A stretch of DNA of 64,000 bases from NCBI GenBank assembly GCA_030323885.1, contig CM059193.1, forward strand, positions 74,834,040-74,898,039, given 5' to 3'. The notes beneath the pieces are model-generated. The model had not been told where the DNA came from and made no database searches. It worked only from the letters and a program-made list of their open reading frames with translations. This DNA is from Branchipolynoe longqiensis (taxonomy: Eukaryota > Annelida > Polychaeta > Phyllodocida > Polynoidae). This document shows, piece by piece, positions 1-10,644 of this stretch. Numbering within the stretch: position 1 is the stretch's first letter; each line of letters begins with the position of its first letter. A program made the translations under genes and the position numbers.

Positions 1-1026
1 TATGTTGCATCCACCATCCAATATCCTGTAACCCTTCTTGCGAAATAAACATCTTTCGCTCAAAATTGCCTTTAGTTCGTGTTAACGCTAAATTTTTATC
101 TATTTCTAGCGACTTAATATGGGCCTTCCCATATAACACAGCAGGTGCATATGAGGTCATTATGCCAATAAGAACAGCAACCTGTCTAATTTTTGGCTTT
201 GATAACTTAATAAGCTGAGTCGCTGTAGTCATAAACTTAATTAGTTTTTGTTCTGTTATCGACACTGTAAGGACTGTGTATCCAGAATAAACCCTAAACA
301 TTTGAGTTGTTTTGTTGGTTTAAACACTGACTTTTGTTGATGTACATAAAACCCCAATTTAGTGAGTAATGCACATAAATCCAAAACTGCATTCACACAA
401 CCAATTTGTGTTGATGCTATAATAAAAGAATCATCTATGTATGGAAACATTATGTGACCCTTCCTCGCCATTACCGAGAAAACAGGTTTAAGCAATTTAG
501 TAAATAAACGTGGCGCACAAGCTAAGCCATTCGGCATGCAGGTAAACTCATAGAGTTGGTTATCCCAAATAAATCGAAGAAATTTTCGGTATTGTTCCAT
601 TATGGGAAGCGTATAATATGCATCCTGTAAATCAACACTAGCCATCCACGCATCTGGTGTAATCAGATCTCGTGCCGTATCTAGAGAGAACATTTTAAAA
701 TGTCGATATTCCACCCTTTTATTAAGGATTGTTAAATCCAGGATCATTCGAACATCACCATTAGGCTTCGGTCTCGAGAAAATGTTTGAAATAAACTGTC
801 CTGAACAGTGTGTCACTTTTTGTATAATTCCTTTCTCAAAGAATTTATGTACCTGTTTAGTTAGTGCGTCTCGTTCAACTGGTTGAATGTTATATGGAAA
901 AGGTATTATACTTTGTACAGGAATTTGTGTAAAGGGAATTTGAACACCCCTAACTATTTCTATAATTTCTTGGTCACTAGTAATTTTGTGCCACTCAGAA
1001 ATATGATTACTAATATTACCAGCCAC
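1..1026 (-). pseudogene. DIRS-type reverse transcriptase with one frameshift, partial
   Basis: RT would copy the element's RNA into DNA in the cell. Visible motifs in order: the N-terminal segment SEWHKITSDQEI, the template-grip region SRPKPNGDVRMILDLT, motif A MASVDLQDAYY, motif B NGLACAPRLF and the catalytic box YIDD at about 431-442. The frame stops at 256-258, but the protein continues without stops from base 268 down to base 1 in the next frame (residues such as SKPKIRQVAVLIG and a terminal GWW). This is most simply one missing base near 268-270. The frame is open upstream past 1026 to at least 1173 with no ATG, overlapping the end of ORF1 in the -1 frame, so a programmed frameshift or splicing would be needed for expression. 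The lesion could also be a sequencing error. Confidence 0.85.
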
Positions 1027-1091
1027 AAAGTTGCTTACAGTTTGTGTGTTTTTAGAGGCTGCAGGGACTTGTAAAGTTTGTGTTTGGACCT

Positions 1092-2450
1092 CTACTTGGA
1101 CCCGCCCCTGGGGAAAGGTCTCGACGAGTTGAACCCTCGGCCTATTGGCCGTGCGGTGTTGTCGGTCCAGCCTGGGCGAGCGCCCCGGCCCCGAAACCCT
1201 TGACCGAAGTTTGAACTCGGTCTGGTTCCTCTGGTGAACCGTCGTGGACGAAAATCCCCTCGTGACTTTTTGAAACGAGGAGCTTCCTGTTTCTTCTTGC
1301 CATCCATGTTTTTGCCACTCTTGGCTGCAGTCTCTACCTCTTTATAGAGGTATTGTAGTTGACCGCCAAACATCTTGGTGTTATCTAAAGGTTTCCCTTT
1401 AATCGGCTCTGGAGCAAGATAGAGCGTAAACTCCTTCCCCTCATTATCGGTAACCTTCTTAGAGCGAGCCACTTCTTTGCCAGCATCTGTGCAAACTGAC
1501 TTGAAGACATTTTCATATCTTCGAAACGACAGGTAATTACCTGCCGCCGCTAGCACTGCAATGCCTTTGTCCATTGTCTTAGCCAAAGACGAGAACTTAT
1601 TTTCACTCTGCATCCTATTAGCCACAGGAACAATAGCTGTTAGGGTAGCCAACACTGCCTTATGCACTGTGTGCAACACATCCTCAAACTTCTTACGGTC
1701 ATCCGTCATATTGACATCCCGATCCATTTCTTTAATGATGGAGTTGGGAACACCCTTTATGCCTGTTAACTCATCTCCTAACTTGGAGATAACCTCCGCC
1801 GGTTTGAACGTGCGAAAATGACCATTCACGGTCTCGCGCATAAGCGTAGTGGTTTTAACCCGCTTAGCCTTTGGCTTCTCCACCTTCTTAGCCACTTTAG
1901 TGCCAATGTCCGCATAGACCCCTTCATATATGGTGTCTGAGTCTGATTCCGTAGAAGTAGACTCAGTGGACGACTCAGAAGAAGAATATTTCCTCTTCCT
2001 CTTCTTCTTTTTGGACTTAGTCTTCCGCTTTTTGCGCAAACCAGTCTCTGCCCGCTCCTTGGTGAATTCATCACCCGAAGAAATCACCTGTTTCTTCTTC
2101 TTCCTCCGTTTAGGAGAAGGAGGAGGAGGAGCCTTAAGCTCCACCGCCGAGTCTGTGTCCAAGAAATCCTCAAATGAATCCTCTTGGACACTCGGCCTAC
2201 GCCGCTTCCGAGACACAGGCGATTTGGCAGTCAAGATGTGGCTTTCCAATCTTGCAAAGCGAGCCTCCCAATCTGGAGGCGCAGGCACATCAGGCACTGC
2301 GTCCTCGTCCGGGTCGGAGAGGATATGCGCCCGGGGCTGTGTCGACGGCCCTGCCGACAACACAGGTGAGGAGTCGTACTCCTCGTCCACTCCACTCGGA
2401 ACACGCCCCTCGGCTGCTGCTGCACCGCGCTTACTCCGCTTCGTGGCCAT
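1092..2450 (-). CDS. DIRS-like ORF1 (Gag-like protein)
   Basis: About 452 residues from the ATG at 2450 (MATKRSKRG). An upstream TTG in frame adds five residues but is a poor start. The N-terminal third is acidic and Ser/Pro-rich; residues about 100-180 are lysine/serine blocks such as KSKKKKRKRK and a run of Ser-Glu-Ser-Thr; the middle (about 220-370) is predicted helical without recognised motif; the C terminus is Arg/Gly-rich (RGFRGRG, RGGSK), suggesting nucleic-acid binding. Position directly before the RT makes it the Gag-like ORF1 of a DIRS element. A TTTTGTTTCAG run just upstream on this strand resembles a splice acceptor. Function is inferred from position, not from a catalytic motif. 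Confidence 0.75.
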   Translation of the reverse strand: MATKRSKRGAAAAEGRVPSGVDEEYDSSPVLSAGPSTQPRAHILSDPDEDAVPDVPAPPDWEARFARLESHILTAKSPVSRKRRRPSVQEDSFEDFLDTDSAVELKAPPPPSPKRRKKKKQVISSGDEFTKERAETGLRKKRKTKSKKKKRKRKYSSSESSTESTSTESDSDTIYEGVYADIGTKVAKKVEKPKAKRVKTTTLMRETVNGHFRTFKPAEVISKLGDELTGIKGVPNSIIKEMDRDVNMTDDRKKFEDVLHTVHKAVLATLTAIVPVANRMQSENKFSSLAKTMDKGIAVLAAAGNYLSFRRYENVFKSVCTDAGKEVARSKKVTDNEGKEFTLYLAPEPIKGKPLDNTKMFGGQLQYLYKEVETAAKSGKNMDGKKKQEAPRFKKSRGDFRPRRFTRGTRPSSNFGQGFRGRGARPGWTDNTARPIGRGFNSSRPFPRGGSK

Positions 2451-3010
2451 CGGGAGCTGAAACAAAACATTTTTGGTCAGTCCCGGTATATATATATGTC
2501 ACAATATGGTTGTTTCAAACTCATTTGGACATCTATTGGTGTTAAAGAACGTGTTTATACCGTTATAACACAGGCGTAATAAGCTAAATTTGTGCGTGGG
2601 TTGTGGGTCAAGCCCAAACCTTACGCGGGGTCGGGACCAGTGTATCGGCCCGCCCATCCCTCTGTTCCGCACACTTCTCCCACCTGTGACTACAACGTCA
2701 ACAAGTTGGAGAAAATGCTACGAAACTCGGAGAAACGCCTGAAAAAGTTTTGTCTAGGGGAGTCTATAAAAGAAACCCAGGAGCATCTCCAACATTACTC
2801 TCTATTAGAGTACGAGAGAATTTCCACATGAGATAGGGCGAAACCCACATCTCTACCCATAGTCACACGGTGACCCGGGTGTTGACATAACCGCTAATGA
2901 CCGGTTTGGTTCCTTCGAGAAACCCACTCGAGTGTTCTATCCTTGGTTGTTTATAACCAAATAACTCGTCCAAATTGGACCAACGAAAGTCTAAACTTTC
3001 CATAATGATG
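2451..3010 (-). other. DIRS-like element 5' terminal/leader region
   Basis: Non-coding stretch between ORF1 and the approximate element edge. It contains, on the plus strand, a TATA-like CTATAAAAGA at 2764-2773 and near 3004-3023 a small hairpin (ATGATGC ... GCATCAT). In DIRS elements this region carries a terminal repeat with promoter activity; its partner would lie outside the window, so this is not testable here. A 79-residue open frame at 2592-2831 has no recognisable features. Confidence 0.4.
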
Positions 3011-3184
3011 CTCTAATGCATCATAATTAAGCTAACCACAGTTTTTATTATACTTACTGCGTATTTGCTTGTATGTAGACTAATTTTGCCGGAGCAACCC
3101 AACGACACGTTATCCAGTCGTGAGTTGTATATGCTAATTGCTGGTACCGGACGTGCTTACCTCTCCCTAGCCTGAGGCTAGCCT

Positions 3185-3400
3185 GAGGCTGTTTACCGAG
3201 GTAAAATCTGTGTATATATTTGTGTATATGTACATATGTATATATGTATATATATATATATATGAAAATATATGCATATATATGTAAATATGTATATATG
3301 AATATATGTATATACACACATATACGCATATATATTGATATACATAACATACATATATACACACATATATATGTCTATATGCAATCATATATATTATATA
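3185..3400. repeat. AT-rich (TATATG)n simple repeat
   Basis: Over 200 bases of TATATA/TATGTA repeats. It flanks and partly enters the left arm of the neighbouring foldback element. Confidence 0.85.
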
Positions 3401-4437
3401 TTTGTAACTGAGAAGTCAAACTGAACTTGTCTGATACATTTTTGATGTTCAATAGTCATGGTCCAATAGTAGCATGCCCCATCCACACACACACCACCTA
3501 CACTCAGCGCACACCATCTACACCTATACCGCACACCATACAGCAGACATATCCGGGTCCCCATGCACTTTATCGCTTATCAGCCCGTGAAGCAATTACC
3601 AAAACGAGGCTTGCTATAACTTAACTAAGGAACATCATGATTTGGACAACTCCTAATTAAACCAATACTCACCTATGGTTGTATATTTAATAATACACTT
3701 ACAGCAATCTTTCCGCGCCCTTCCGCCCCACCCATACCCCGCCCCCTCCCAGTCCCCGCCACGCCCCAGGCACCGGCCCCACCCGCTACCCGCCCCAATC
3801 CCGCCCCACCCGACCCGGCCTACTCGCGCCCCGCCCCCCATCCCATCCCAACCTTTCCCGCCCCAGCTCCCGCCTCCGCCCCTGACCTGCCCATCACGTC
3901 CAACCTTCCCCCGCTCCGGCATTGCGCTTGCCTAGCCCCGAACCCTTCCCCGAACCAACCCTTTAGGCTGTACTGCCCCTTCTGCTTGCCCCCCCCCCCC
4001 CCGTCTCCTCGCACACACACACACACAAACACAACAACAGTTCCAGATAGCATGACAGCTTGCCCCCCACCCCCCCCCCCCCCCCCCCCCACCCACACAC
4101 ACCGACCCCCACCTCTCCTCGAACACACACACACACACAACCACAAAAACAGTTCCAGATAGCATGACACCCTGTAATAAACTAACCTTGAGTCTTAACC
4201 ATAAAATTGAACCTTCCCGACACACCATACAAGACACGCCTTCCGTCACTGTGCAGCCATCAAGGTGGTGTGTGCTGAACATAGGTGGTGTGTGCTGAGC
4301 GCAGGTGGTGTGTGTGTGGATGGGGCATGATACCATTGGACCATGACTATTGAACATCAAAAATGTATCAGACAAGTTCAGTTTGACTTCTCAGTTACAA
4401 ATATATAATATACAGGATTGCATATAGACATATTGCA
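3368..4437. mobile_element. Foldback-like element with ~160-bp inverted arms
   Basis: The left arm (about 3368-3535, containing AACTGAGAAGTCAAACTGAA) is repeated in inverse orientation at about 4250-4437. Both arms read into the same imperfect CACACACC-rich stretch. The centre is C-rich (poly-C near 3990-4003 and 4062-4091) and holds a tandem duplication including GTTCCAGATAGCATGACA. There is no transposase. A further short copy of the arm end lies at about 4452-4500. Class is unknown; a long-TIR or foldback DNA element is inferred. Confidence 0.65.
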
Positions 4438-4522
4438 TATCAATTATAAACATAAAAGGAAAATGTATCGGACAAGTTTAGTTTGACTTCTTAGTAACAT
4501 ATATATAATATATATGCTTGTA

Positions 4523-4555
<33 letters not shown>

Positions 4556-4895
4556 GTCTATATATGAATATGTGTATATATGTGTTACGCAACAGACTCA
4601 CAAAGTGGGTACAATGCAGCACTATGCACATTCTAGTTGACAGTGACTGCTAAGCACAGGTTTAATTCTGCACCGACGCAGGTGAATAATTGACTATATA
4701 TATATATCATGCTCATGACCATATGCTCCCGCCACCGCCCGGACGTGATATATCACGTGGTATATCCTGCATAAGACACACACCGCCCAGTAGGTGGAGA
4801 ATAAATGACAAAGGGAGTAAGAAAATCTGAGGAGAAAAACAGATTCCCCTAAGTAGCTATCAATCACCTAGTCACCACACAGCACGGTAACAAGG
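4438..4895. other. AT-rich spacer, nothing recognised
   Basis: Contains TATATA runs at about 4500-4590 and unique-looking sequence from 4591. A short palindrome (CGTGATATATCACG) lies near 4744. No gene or repeat family is recognised. Confidence 0.5.
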
Positions 4896-5622
4896 TTATA
4901 TGTATGAATGCGTGTATATATTTGTACAGATGTATATATGTACATATATGCATACAAGTACATGTATGCATATATATTTGTATATGTGTGTACATGTGTA
5001 GATATATTATATATGCATGTATCTGTATACAGTATATCAAATGAATGTTATGTATACATATATTTATGTATATATATATATGTAAATGTATGTATCTACA
5101 TTTATGTATGTGTATGTATGTTTATGTATATGTATATGTATGTGTATCAATGAGTATGGGTGTTATGTGTGTATGTATGTTTATATATGGTATGTATGTC
5201 GTATATGTTTATGTATGATTATGTATGTTTATGTATGTTTATGTATATGCATGTCTAAGGATGTGTGTAGGTGCATGCATGTTTATGTATGGGTATGTGT
5301 ATGTATATGTATGCATATTATATATGTTATGTATGTTTATGTATGTTTATGTATGATATGTATGTTTATATATGTCTGTATGTTCATGTGTGTTATGTCT
5401 AACTATGTATATGTATGTATATGTACATTTGTGTATGTATGTATGTTTATGTATGTGTATGTATGTGTATGTATGTATATGTATTTTAGGTATGTTTATA
5501 TATGTATATTTAAGTTATGTATGTTTATATATATATACATGTGTATGTTTGTGTATGCATATGTATGTACATTTATGTATATTCATGTATATTTATGTAT
5601 ATTTATGTATATATAGTCCAAT
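4896..5622. repeat. Degenerate (ATGTATGTTT)n array
   Basis: About 730 bases of ATGTATGT/TTTATGTATG variants on the plus strand. Open frames here are Tyr/Val/Cys/Met-rich translations of the repeat and are not genes. Confidence 0.85.
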
Positions 5623-6248
5623 TGGCTCTATTCACCGCAGTACCTTTCTATATTATCTTACTACTTGTCTATTATTTGAACGGTAGAATGTATATAATTA
5701 TGTATATATTTACATATATATGCAATTGTATGTAGGTACATATATCATGTGTGTGTACATATATATGTATGTCAATATATCTAGATACACATACTTGATG
5801 TTTGGCAGAACTGAGTTATGGCAAAGTGCGATTGACAACGTTTCAGAATAATGTGACTGAGAGGGATATTGCATTGTTGTGCCGGCAGCCTTCATTGTGT
5901 CCAAACAGGCCAGCATTTGCAGACACCGTGAATGAACAATACCCAACCCCATGGTTCCAAACAGAAGGCAAACATAAATAGCACGCGCCTAAATTCGCCT
6001 CAGCAAACTTTCCAATATTCACATTGCCCAAATAACATTGTCTGCTTTCACAGCGAGCGATTCGTGGAATTCATTTGCTAGCTTTGCAAGTGGGTATCAC
6101 ATTGTGAGTCACGGGGTAAATGCATGGCGGCACGGAGGGACCTGTGCGATTTGTGGTTTGTGTGTGGTTTGTGTGTTTTCTGTTTGTTCTTGGTTTTGTG
6201 AAAGGTCCGGTCCTCATTCCCGACGATTGCAATTGGACATAAAACTAA
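5623..6248. other. Spacer with weak SINE-A traces
   Basis: Only a short SINE-A-like piece (ATAATGTGACTGAG ... GGATATTGC, about 5850-5875) and an AT run at 5700-5790 are recognised. The rest holds nothing I can identify. Confidence 0.4.
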
Positions 6249-6832
6249 AGGCCCAGTCAGACCTTACCGGACTGAGGACCTGACACCACCGGACTAAGAA
6301 TTGTCTAGTTTGGTGGTGTTCGGTGTCGAACTGTTGCAATGGCCACTGGACGAAATGGACGCTAAATGGACAAGAAATGTACATTAACGAATAGCCAACG
6401 GACGAGAAACAGACGAGAAGCGGACGGCAACCGAATGTCAAACGGACGGACCAGACACCAAACGGTCACCAACCGGACACTTACCGGCCTGTTCACGGAC
6501 ACGCCAAAAAAATGACGGACCAAATTCCCACAGCACTGTCAATGGACTCTTCAGGATACAAACCGGATACCTAACGGATGAGTAATGGACATGAAATGGA
6601 CAAAACAGACTAAACAGACTTAACACGGATACCAACCATACACTTCAGTCTGGCGGTGTCGGGTACAAGTTTTGTGCATGTTCAAAACTTGTACCGGACA
6701 CCGCTCGACACCACCGGACCGATAATGGACACGCGGGATGCCAACCATATATAAACCGTACATTGCCATATTTCACCGGACAGTGTCCGTTTTCTATCCG
6801 GTTCCTCAATCCGGTTAGGTCTGACTGGGGCT
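6249..6832. mobile_element. U-family TIR element, 584 bp
   Basis: Left end AGGCCCAGTCAGACCTTACC and right end GGTAGGTCTGACTGGGGCT-type sequence are inverted repeats. They are flanked by TAA at 6246-6248 and TAA at 6833-6835, a 3-bp target duplication as made by PIF/Harbinger transposases. There is no ORF of note. The interior is packed with CGGAC/TGGAC motifs about every 10-13 bases. Non-autonomous; class assignment rests on the TSD only. Confidence 0.7.
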
Positions 6833-6885
6833 TAAGCAAGGTGTGGGCGATATGAGTGTCTTATTACAGAAACATAATGGATGGG

Positions 6886-7205
6886 GTTGGTGGTTGGTTG
6901 GTTGGTTGCTTGTTGGAGTTTTACATCCTGGTAACATCTCAGGTACCCCCCCACCCTGTGTTGATTGTTGGAATGTTATGTCCTGGCAACATCTAAAGTC
7001 ATATCAGGGTGGGAACTGACTTTGACAGTGTGCATTGATGGCGACTTTATAGTGGTGCCCCACGGGGAGACCATGTCACCAGCACCATGACCTGATACCA
7101 CACTCTGTCACATTATCCTGAGACTGAATTATCCAGTCCTTGCCATATTCTATTAATGCTAACCGACTCATACATGAAATTAAGCAGCACTCTTAGCACT
7201 TAGGT
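6886..7205 (-). mobile_element. SINE-A copy
   Basis: Reverse-strand SINE-A body beginning with a (GGTT)n-type tail and containing CTGGCAACATCTAAAGTCAT and TCACATTATCCTGA. The 3' end appears duplicated (two versions of the GTAACATCT segment, at 6925 and 6985). The tRNA-like head is missing. Confidence 0.75.
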
Positions 7206-7270
7206 TATTGCATCCGGTTTGGTATCGATACATTTCACATATATATATATGTATATATATAGATATATAT

Positions 7271-7745
7271 GAGTCAGCCTCACGAAAACGCGCCATTCGG
7301 TGGTCAAATGAAGATGTTGGCGTCGCAATTCTTAAAAGTGTAGTGCATTTCTTTGTTTCATATTAAATTATCCTAGAAACAAATAAGCTTGTTGTATTTT
7401 CTCGACCTTTACATTCAGTATAAATTTAAGGACTTTCCAACATCTCTGTCAATGCTAAACTATAATTATACCGATCGACGCCGACATCCAATGATCGACG
7501 CCGACAACTTTAACAGATGTCGGCATCGCAATTCTTAAAGTCTCGTGCATTTCTTTGTTTTATATTAAATTATCCTAGAAACAAATAAGCTTGTTGTGTT
7601 TTCTCGACCTTTACATTCAGGATAAATTTTAAGACTTTCCAACATCTCTGTCAATGCTAAATTATCACTATACCGATCGACGCCGACATCCATGCTTGAC
7701 GCCGACAACTTCCACCAATTGGCCTCTTTTCGTGATCCTGACCCA
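7271..7745. mobile_element. TIR element built around two ~205-bp tandem repeats
   Basis: Ends GTCAGCCTCACGAAAA and its inverse (TTTTCGTGATCCTGAC) form ~35-bp imperfect terminal inverted repeats. The interior is two direct copies (about 7310-7514 and 7515-7722) sharing AATTATCCTAGAAACAAATA and CGATCGACGCCGACATCCA. It sits in an AT microsatellite, so the target duplication cannot be defined beyond a possible TA. No coding capacity. Confidence 0.7.
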
Positions 7746-7772
7746 TATATATGTATATATACATATACATAG

Positions 7773-7809
<37 letters not shown>

Positions 7810-8040
7810 TGAGGAGTTCAGGTGCAAAACTAGATAAACTCCAATGAAAAAATTGAGTTTAAATAACAGATGTGTACGTGAAATTAATGTTAAAGCTCAC
7901 TAATTCTACTTTTCATATGATCACATGGTTATAGAGGAATAAACAAAACAGTAGGAATATAATCTTGTTGAAGGTTTGATGCCAATGTTTATCTCCATTT
8001 TTGGATTTGCGTTTAGGTGGTTTTGCACCTGAACTCTTCA
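7810..8040. mobile_element. MITE-P copy 1
   Basis: A 231-bp near-palindromic element: GAGGAGTTCAGGTGCAAAAC at the left and its inverse at the right. TA lies on both sides (7808-7809, 8041-8042), as for Tc1/mariner-type insertions. The inner part is AT-rich and non-coding. Confidence 0.8.
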
Positions 8041-8046
8041 TATACA

Positions 8047-8390
8047 TGTAGGAGTCTGCACTGACCTCTCAGGCAAGTAACCACATAGACAGGTATGCGT
8101 GGGTAGTGTGGTGATATCAGCGATCCTAGGTGGTGTAAGGGTTAGTACACTGGCCAGGAATGCAAAGAGATGTGGGTTTGAGTCCACTCTAGGCGCAATA
8201 TTTCCCATTTTCATCACCCCATGACACTGGTTGCCGTCACCAGACTGCTGTTCAAGCTATGTGCTGTATGGTTGTTGAACCTACCCTGTCTATGTATGTG
8301 TTAGTGCATTGCCTGTATGTATGTAATTGTAAGCATTACAAGACTTACAATTCCAGGGGGATGAGTGTAGTAGTCTGCACTGACCTCTCG
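8047..8390 (+). mobile_element. TRIM copy 1, right repeat truncated
   Basis: Left 179-bp LTR-like repeat 8047-8225 with tRNA-like boxes (GGTGTAAGGGTTAG, GGTTTGAGTCC), interior 8226-8365, then only 25 bases of the right repeat (from 8366) before AT-rich sequence. The purine-rich CAGGGGGATGAG precedes the right repeat. It abuts the end of MITE-P. Confidence 0.7.
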
Positions 8391-9337
8391 ACATATATAT
8401 GTGCCCTTTTAAAGGCTGCATGTTTCAGCTATGTACATACATTTCTTCTACATCGGGGTTTCCCTTTGACATTTCTAATCTCTTCTCCTCTCCATCTTCC
8501 CTTAGCGTGCAAAGGACACACTACTTCGGTGAATCAATCTAAAGACTTGCAGAAAGGTTCACATATCTTTCTATGCTACTCAGAGTAGTCGGCATTACTC
8601 GCAGAGGGTTAATGGGAGGTTGGTTTATTGACATGATCACATGACTAAGTGGGGTTTGCCTCCCATACTGCAGCCACTGGACATCCACCACGATCATCGC
8701 CAAGAGGCAATGCCTGTCCAGATATGATATCAGATGTTGCCTAGACTTAATCATAATCAATCAATCAATCAATGACTCAGCACCTGGCCACAACTGCCTC
8801 CCTCAAGTTCTCTCACCACACTGGTTTTTGTATGTGTTGTTGATTTATTTGTGGATTTTTTTGTGATGGTGTATTAAATGCTGCCCATAACGGTTTAGTC
8901 TAATGACTTGTTTTCGCCGCTAAACAAAAATAGTCTCATGGTTCCCTTGTTTTATTACTTTCAGTTGTGTAGCTATCTACTGCATGCATTCTTTCTCTGT
9001 TCATAAGCATTCTCCCACATGTGCCAGCCTTATCGGAGACTGTCAGTTCTACACTTGGTCAGTTGTTTCATTACGTATAATTATTTTCCCTGATTGCTCT
9101 CACCTTGTTGTGGTAGTGGTCATTAATTGTTGGTTTTAAGTTTAAACCCTCTCGGAGGGAGACACTGTGGGTAAGCATTTCACAGTGCTTTTTGGTCATC
9201 ACCGGACATATCAGCAGTGTCTCCAGCCAAAGATAAGCGGATAAAGATAAGAACTGCCAGCAACATGCCCTGCGGCCCTGCCATTCCAAAGACTATAACT
9301 TACGTTCAGTAAGAGTAAGAGGAAGCTGCATCGTTGA
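8391..9337. other. Unannotated spacer
   Basis: No gene recognised. A (AATC)n tract at about 8752-8773 may be the tail of a short retroposed fragment. Nothing else stands out. Confidence 0.4.
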
Positions 9338-9750
9338 GGAGTGTGTGGGTGTGGGTGTGGGTATGGGTATGGGTATGGGTATGGGCATGGGTATGGGTAT
9401 GGGTGTGGGTGTGGGTGAGGGTGTGAGTATGAGTATGAGTATGAGTATGATTATGAGTATGAGTAGGGTATGGGTATGAGTGTGAGTGTGAGTGTGAGTG
9501 TGAGTGTGGTGTGGGTGTGGGTGTGGGTGTGGGTGTGGGTGTGGGTGTGGGTGTGGGTGTGGGTGTGGGTGTGGGTGTGGGTGTGGGTGTGGGTGTGGGT
9601 GTGGGTGTGGGTGTGGGCGTGGGCGTGGGCGTGGGCGTGGGCGTGGGCGTGGGCGTGGGCGTGGGCGTGGGCGTGGGCGTGGGCGTGGGCGTGGGCGTGG
9701 ACGTGGGCGTGGGCGGGGGTGGGGGCGTGGGTGGGGGCGTGGGTGGGGTG
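9338..9750 (+). repeat. Blocked hexamer array (GGGTGT/GGGTAT/GAGTAT/GGGCGT)
   Basis: About 68 tandem 6-bp units. Variants occur in blocks: GGGTAT (about 9359-9412), GAGTAT (about 9424-9475), GAGTGT (9476-9507), GGGTGT (9508-9616), GGGCGT (9617-9708), then GGGGGC-type. All open frames through it are repeat translations. It is G-rich on the plus strand, hence G-quadruplex-prone. Confidence 0.95.
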
Positions 9751-9838
9751 CTGCTGCTGCTCATTGAGATATATAAGCTTTGGTCACTTATTTTAAAGGT
9801 ACTCAGTCAGATGAAATGTTCTACCCTGAAGCATATAC

Positions 9839-10007
9839 CTTAAATTGCATAGTGGTCCGATGATTTTGAGTGTTTGTCATTTTCTGACATAAATACGTTA
9901 GGCTTATCGTTATAATCTATCATACTTTCGTTTGAAGTACCTTTTATTTTAAATGGTTAACTTTTTGAGATAGTTGAAGTCTAAACATGCCAACTTACTT
10001 TTGGCAA
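9839..10007. mobile_element. MITE-Q fragment
   Basis: Begins TTAAATTGCATAGTGGTCCG and follows the MITE-Q interior (GATAGTTGAAGTCTAAACATG) for ~170 bases, then breaks off. It is about the first half of the family's ~355 bp. Confidence 0.7.
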
Positions 10008-10048
10008 CAATGACTATTATTACATATGGTAAAGCTTTGGTCTGAATC

Positions 10049-10122
10049 GGCCGGGGATTGATCCCACGACCTCCCGCACTGGAGCCAGGCGCACTACCCA
10101 CTTAGCCATCTCACCCGGTCTT
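10049..10122 (-). mobile_element. tRNA-like SINE head
   Basis: On the minus strand an A-box-like TGGCTAAGTGGGTAGTGCG is followed ~40 bases later by a B-box-like GGGATCAATCCC. The arms do not form a complete tRNA, and no SINE-A, C or D body is attached. Probably a further SINE family fragment. Confidence 0.5.
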
Positions 10123-10644
10123 TCTCGGTTGGTAGAACCGAGGGCTACCATCTTAAATTATGTACCTTCAGCCTTCTGGCGTTAATTTGCGCGTTAATTG
10201 TGATTAAAGCATCGCATGACAGCTTTCATTTGACAAGGTGTTAACCACCAACACTAACAAGGAGATGAGGACAGGGAAAGCATGTTAATAGTTGAACCAG
10301 GAATTATGTACAAAGTGTCACTTTGCAGATACATCTACTTTCATCATGCTCATCATGCTGTCAGACGCGATGCCAAGCGCTCATTACTGACTGCGCTCTC
10401 CTTTAGCTCTCCTGTGAGAGTGATGTCAGAGTCGCTTATGTCTCAACTTCAGGTTTCTCTTGGTATCTGAACCGAAGACGAGGCGCCTCCTTTCTGTACA
10501 AAGCGTGGAATAGAATCGCTTTGGTAGCTTTGGCATCTCATAGGTGCCAGCCACGGGATTCTTTTGATCAAGACTTCTAGAGGGCACCCCATCTGTTTGA
10601 GTATTTAAGAATCACTACTTAACCCTCATAAGCTACTAATACAG
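10123..10644. other. Unannotated spacer
   Basis: No repeat family or gene recognised. Confidence 0.35.

Larger units (their letters stand above)
1..3010 (-). mobile_element. DIRS-like tyrosine-recombinase retrotransposon, 5' part (truncated by window edge)
   Basis: Read on the minus strand, a Lys/Ser-rich ORF1 (2450-1092) is followed in the -1 frame by a DIRS-type reverse transcriptase running off the window at base 1. The order ORF1 then overlapping RT, and the RT sequence type (motif PYIDDSF, then a connection region ending near WW), fit DIRS1-like elements. RNase H, recombinase and the right terminal repeat would lie outside the window. The outer boundary near 3010 is approximate because no terminal repeat partner is visible. 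No host gene overlaps it. Confidence 0.8.

Noticed and set aside
2592..2831. 79-codon frame beginning MRGLWVKPK on the plus strand
   Set aside because: Lies in the terminal region of the DIRS-like element, antisense to it, with no homologous features.
9508..9616. Interstitial telomeric repeat
   Set aside because: Unit is GGGTGT, not TTAGGG, and grades into other hexamers.
9306..9843. Pro/Thr and Gly/Val repeat proteins
   Set aside because: Hexamer array artefacts.
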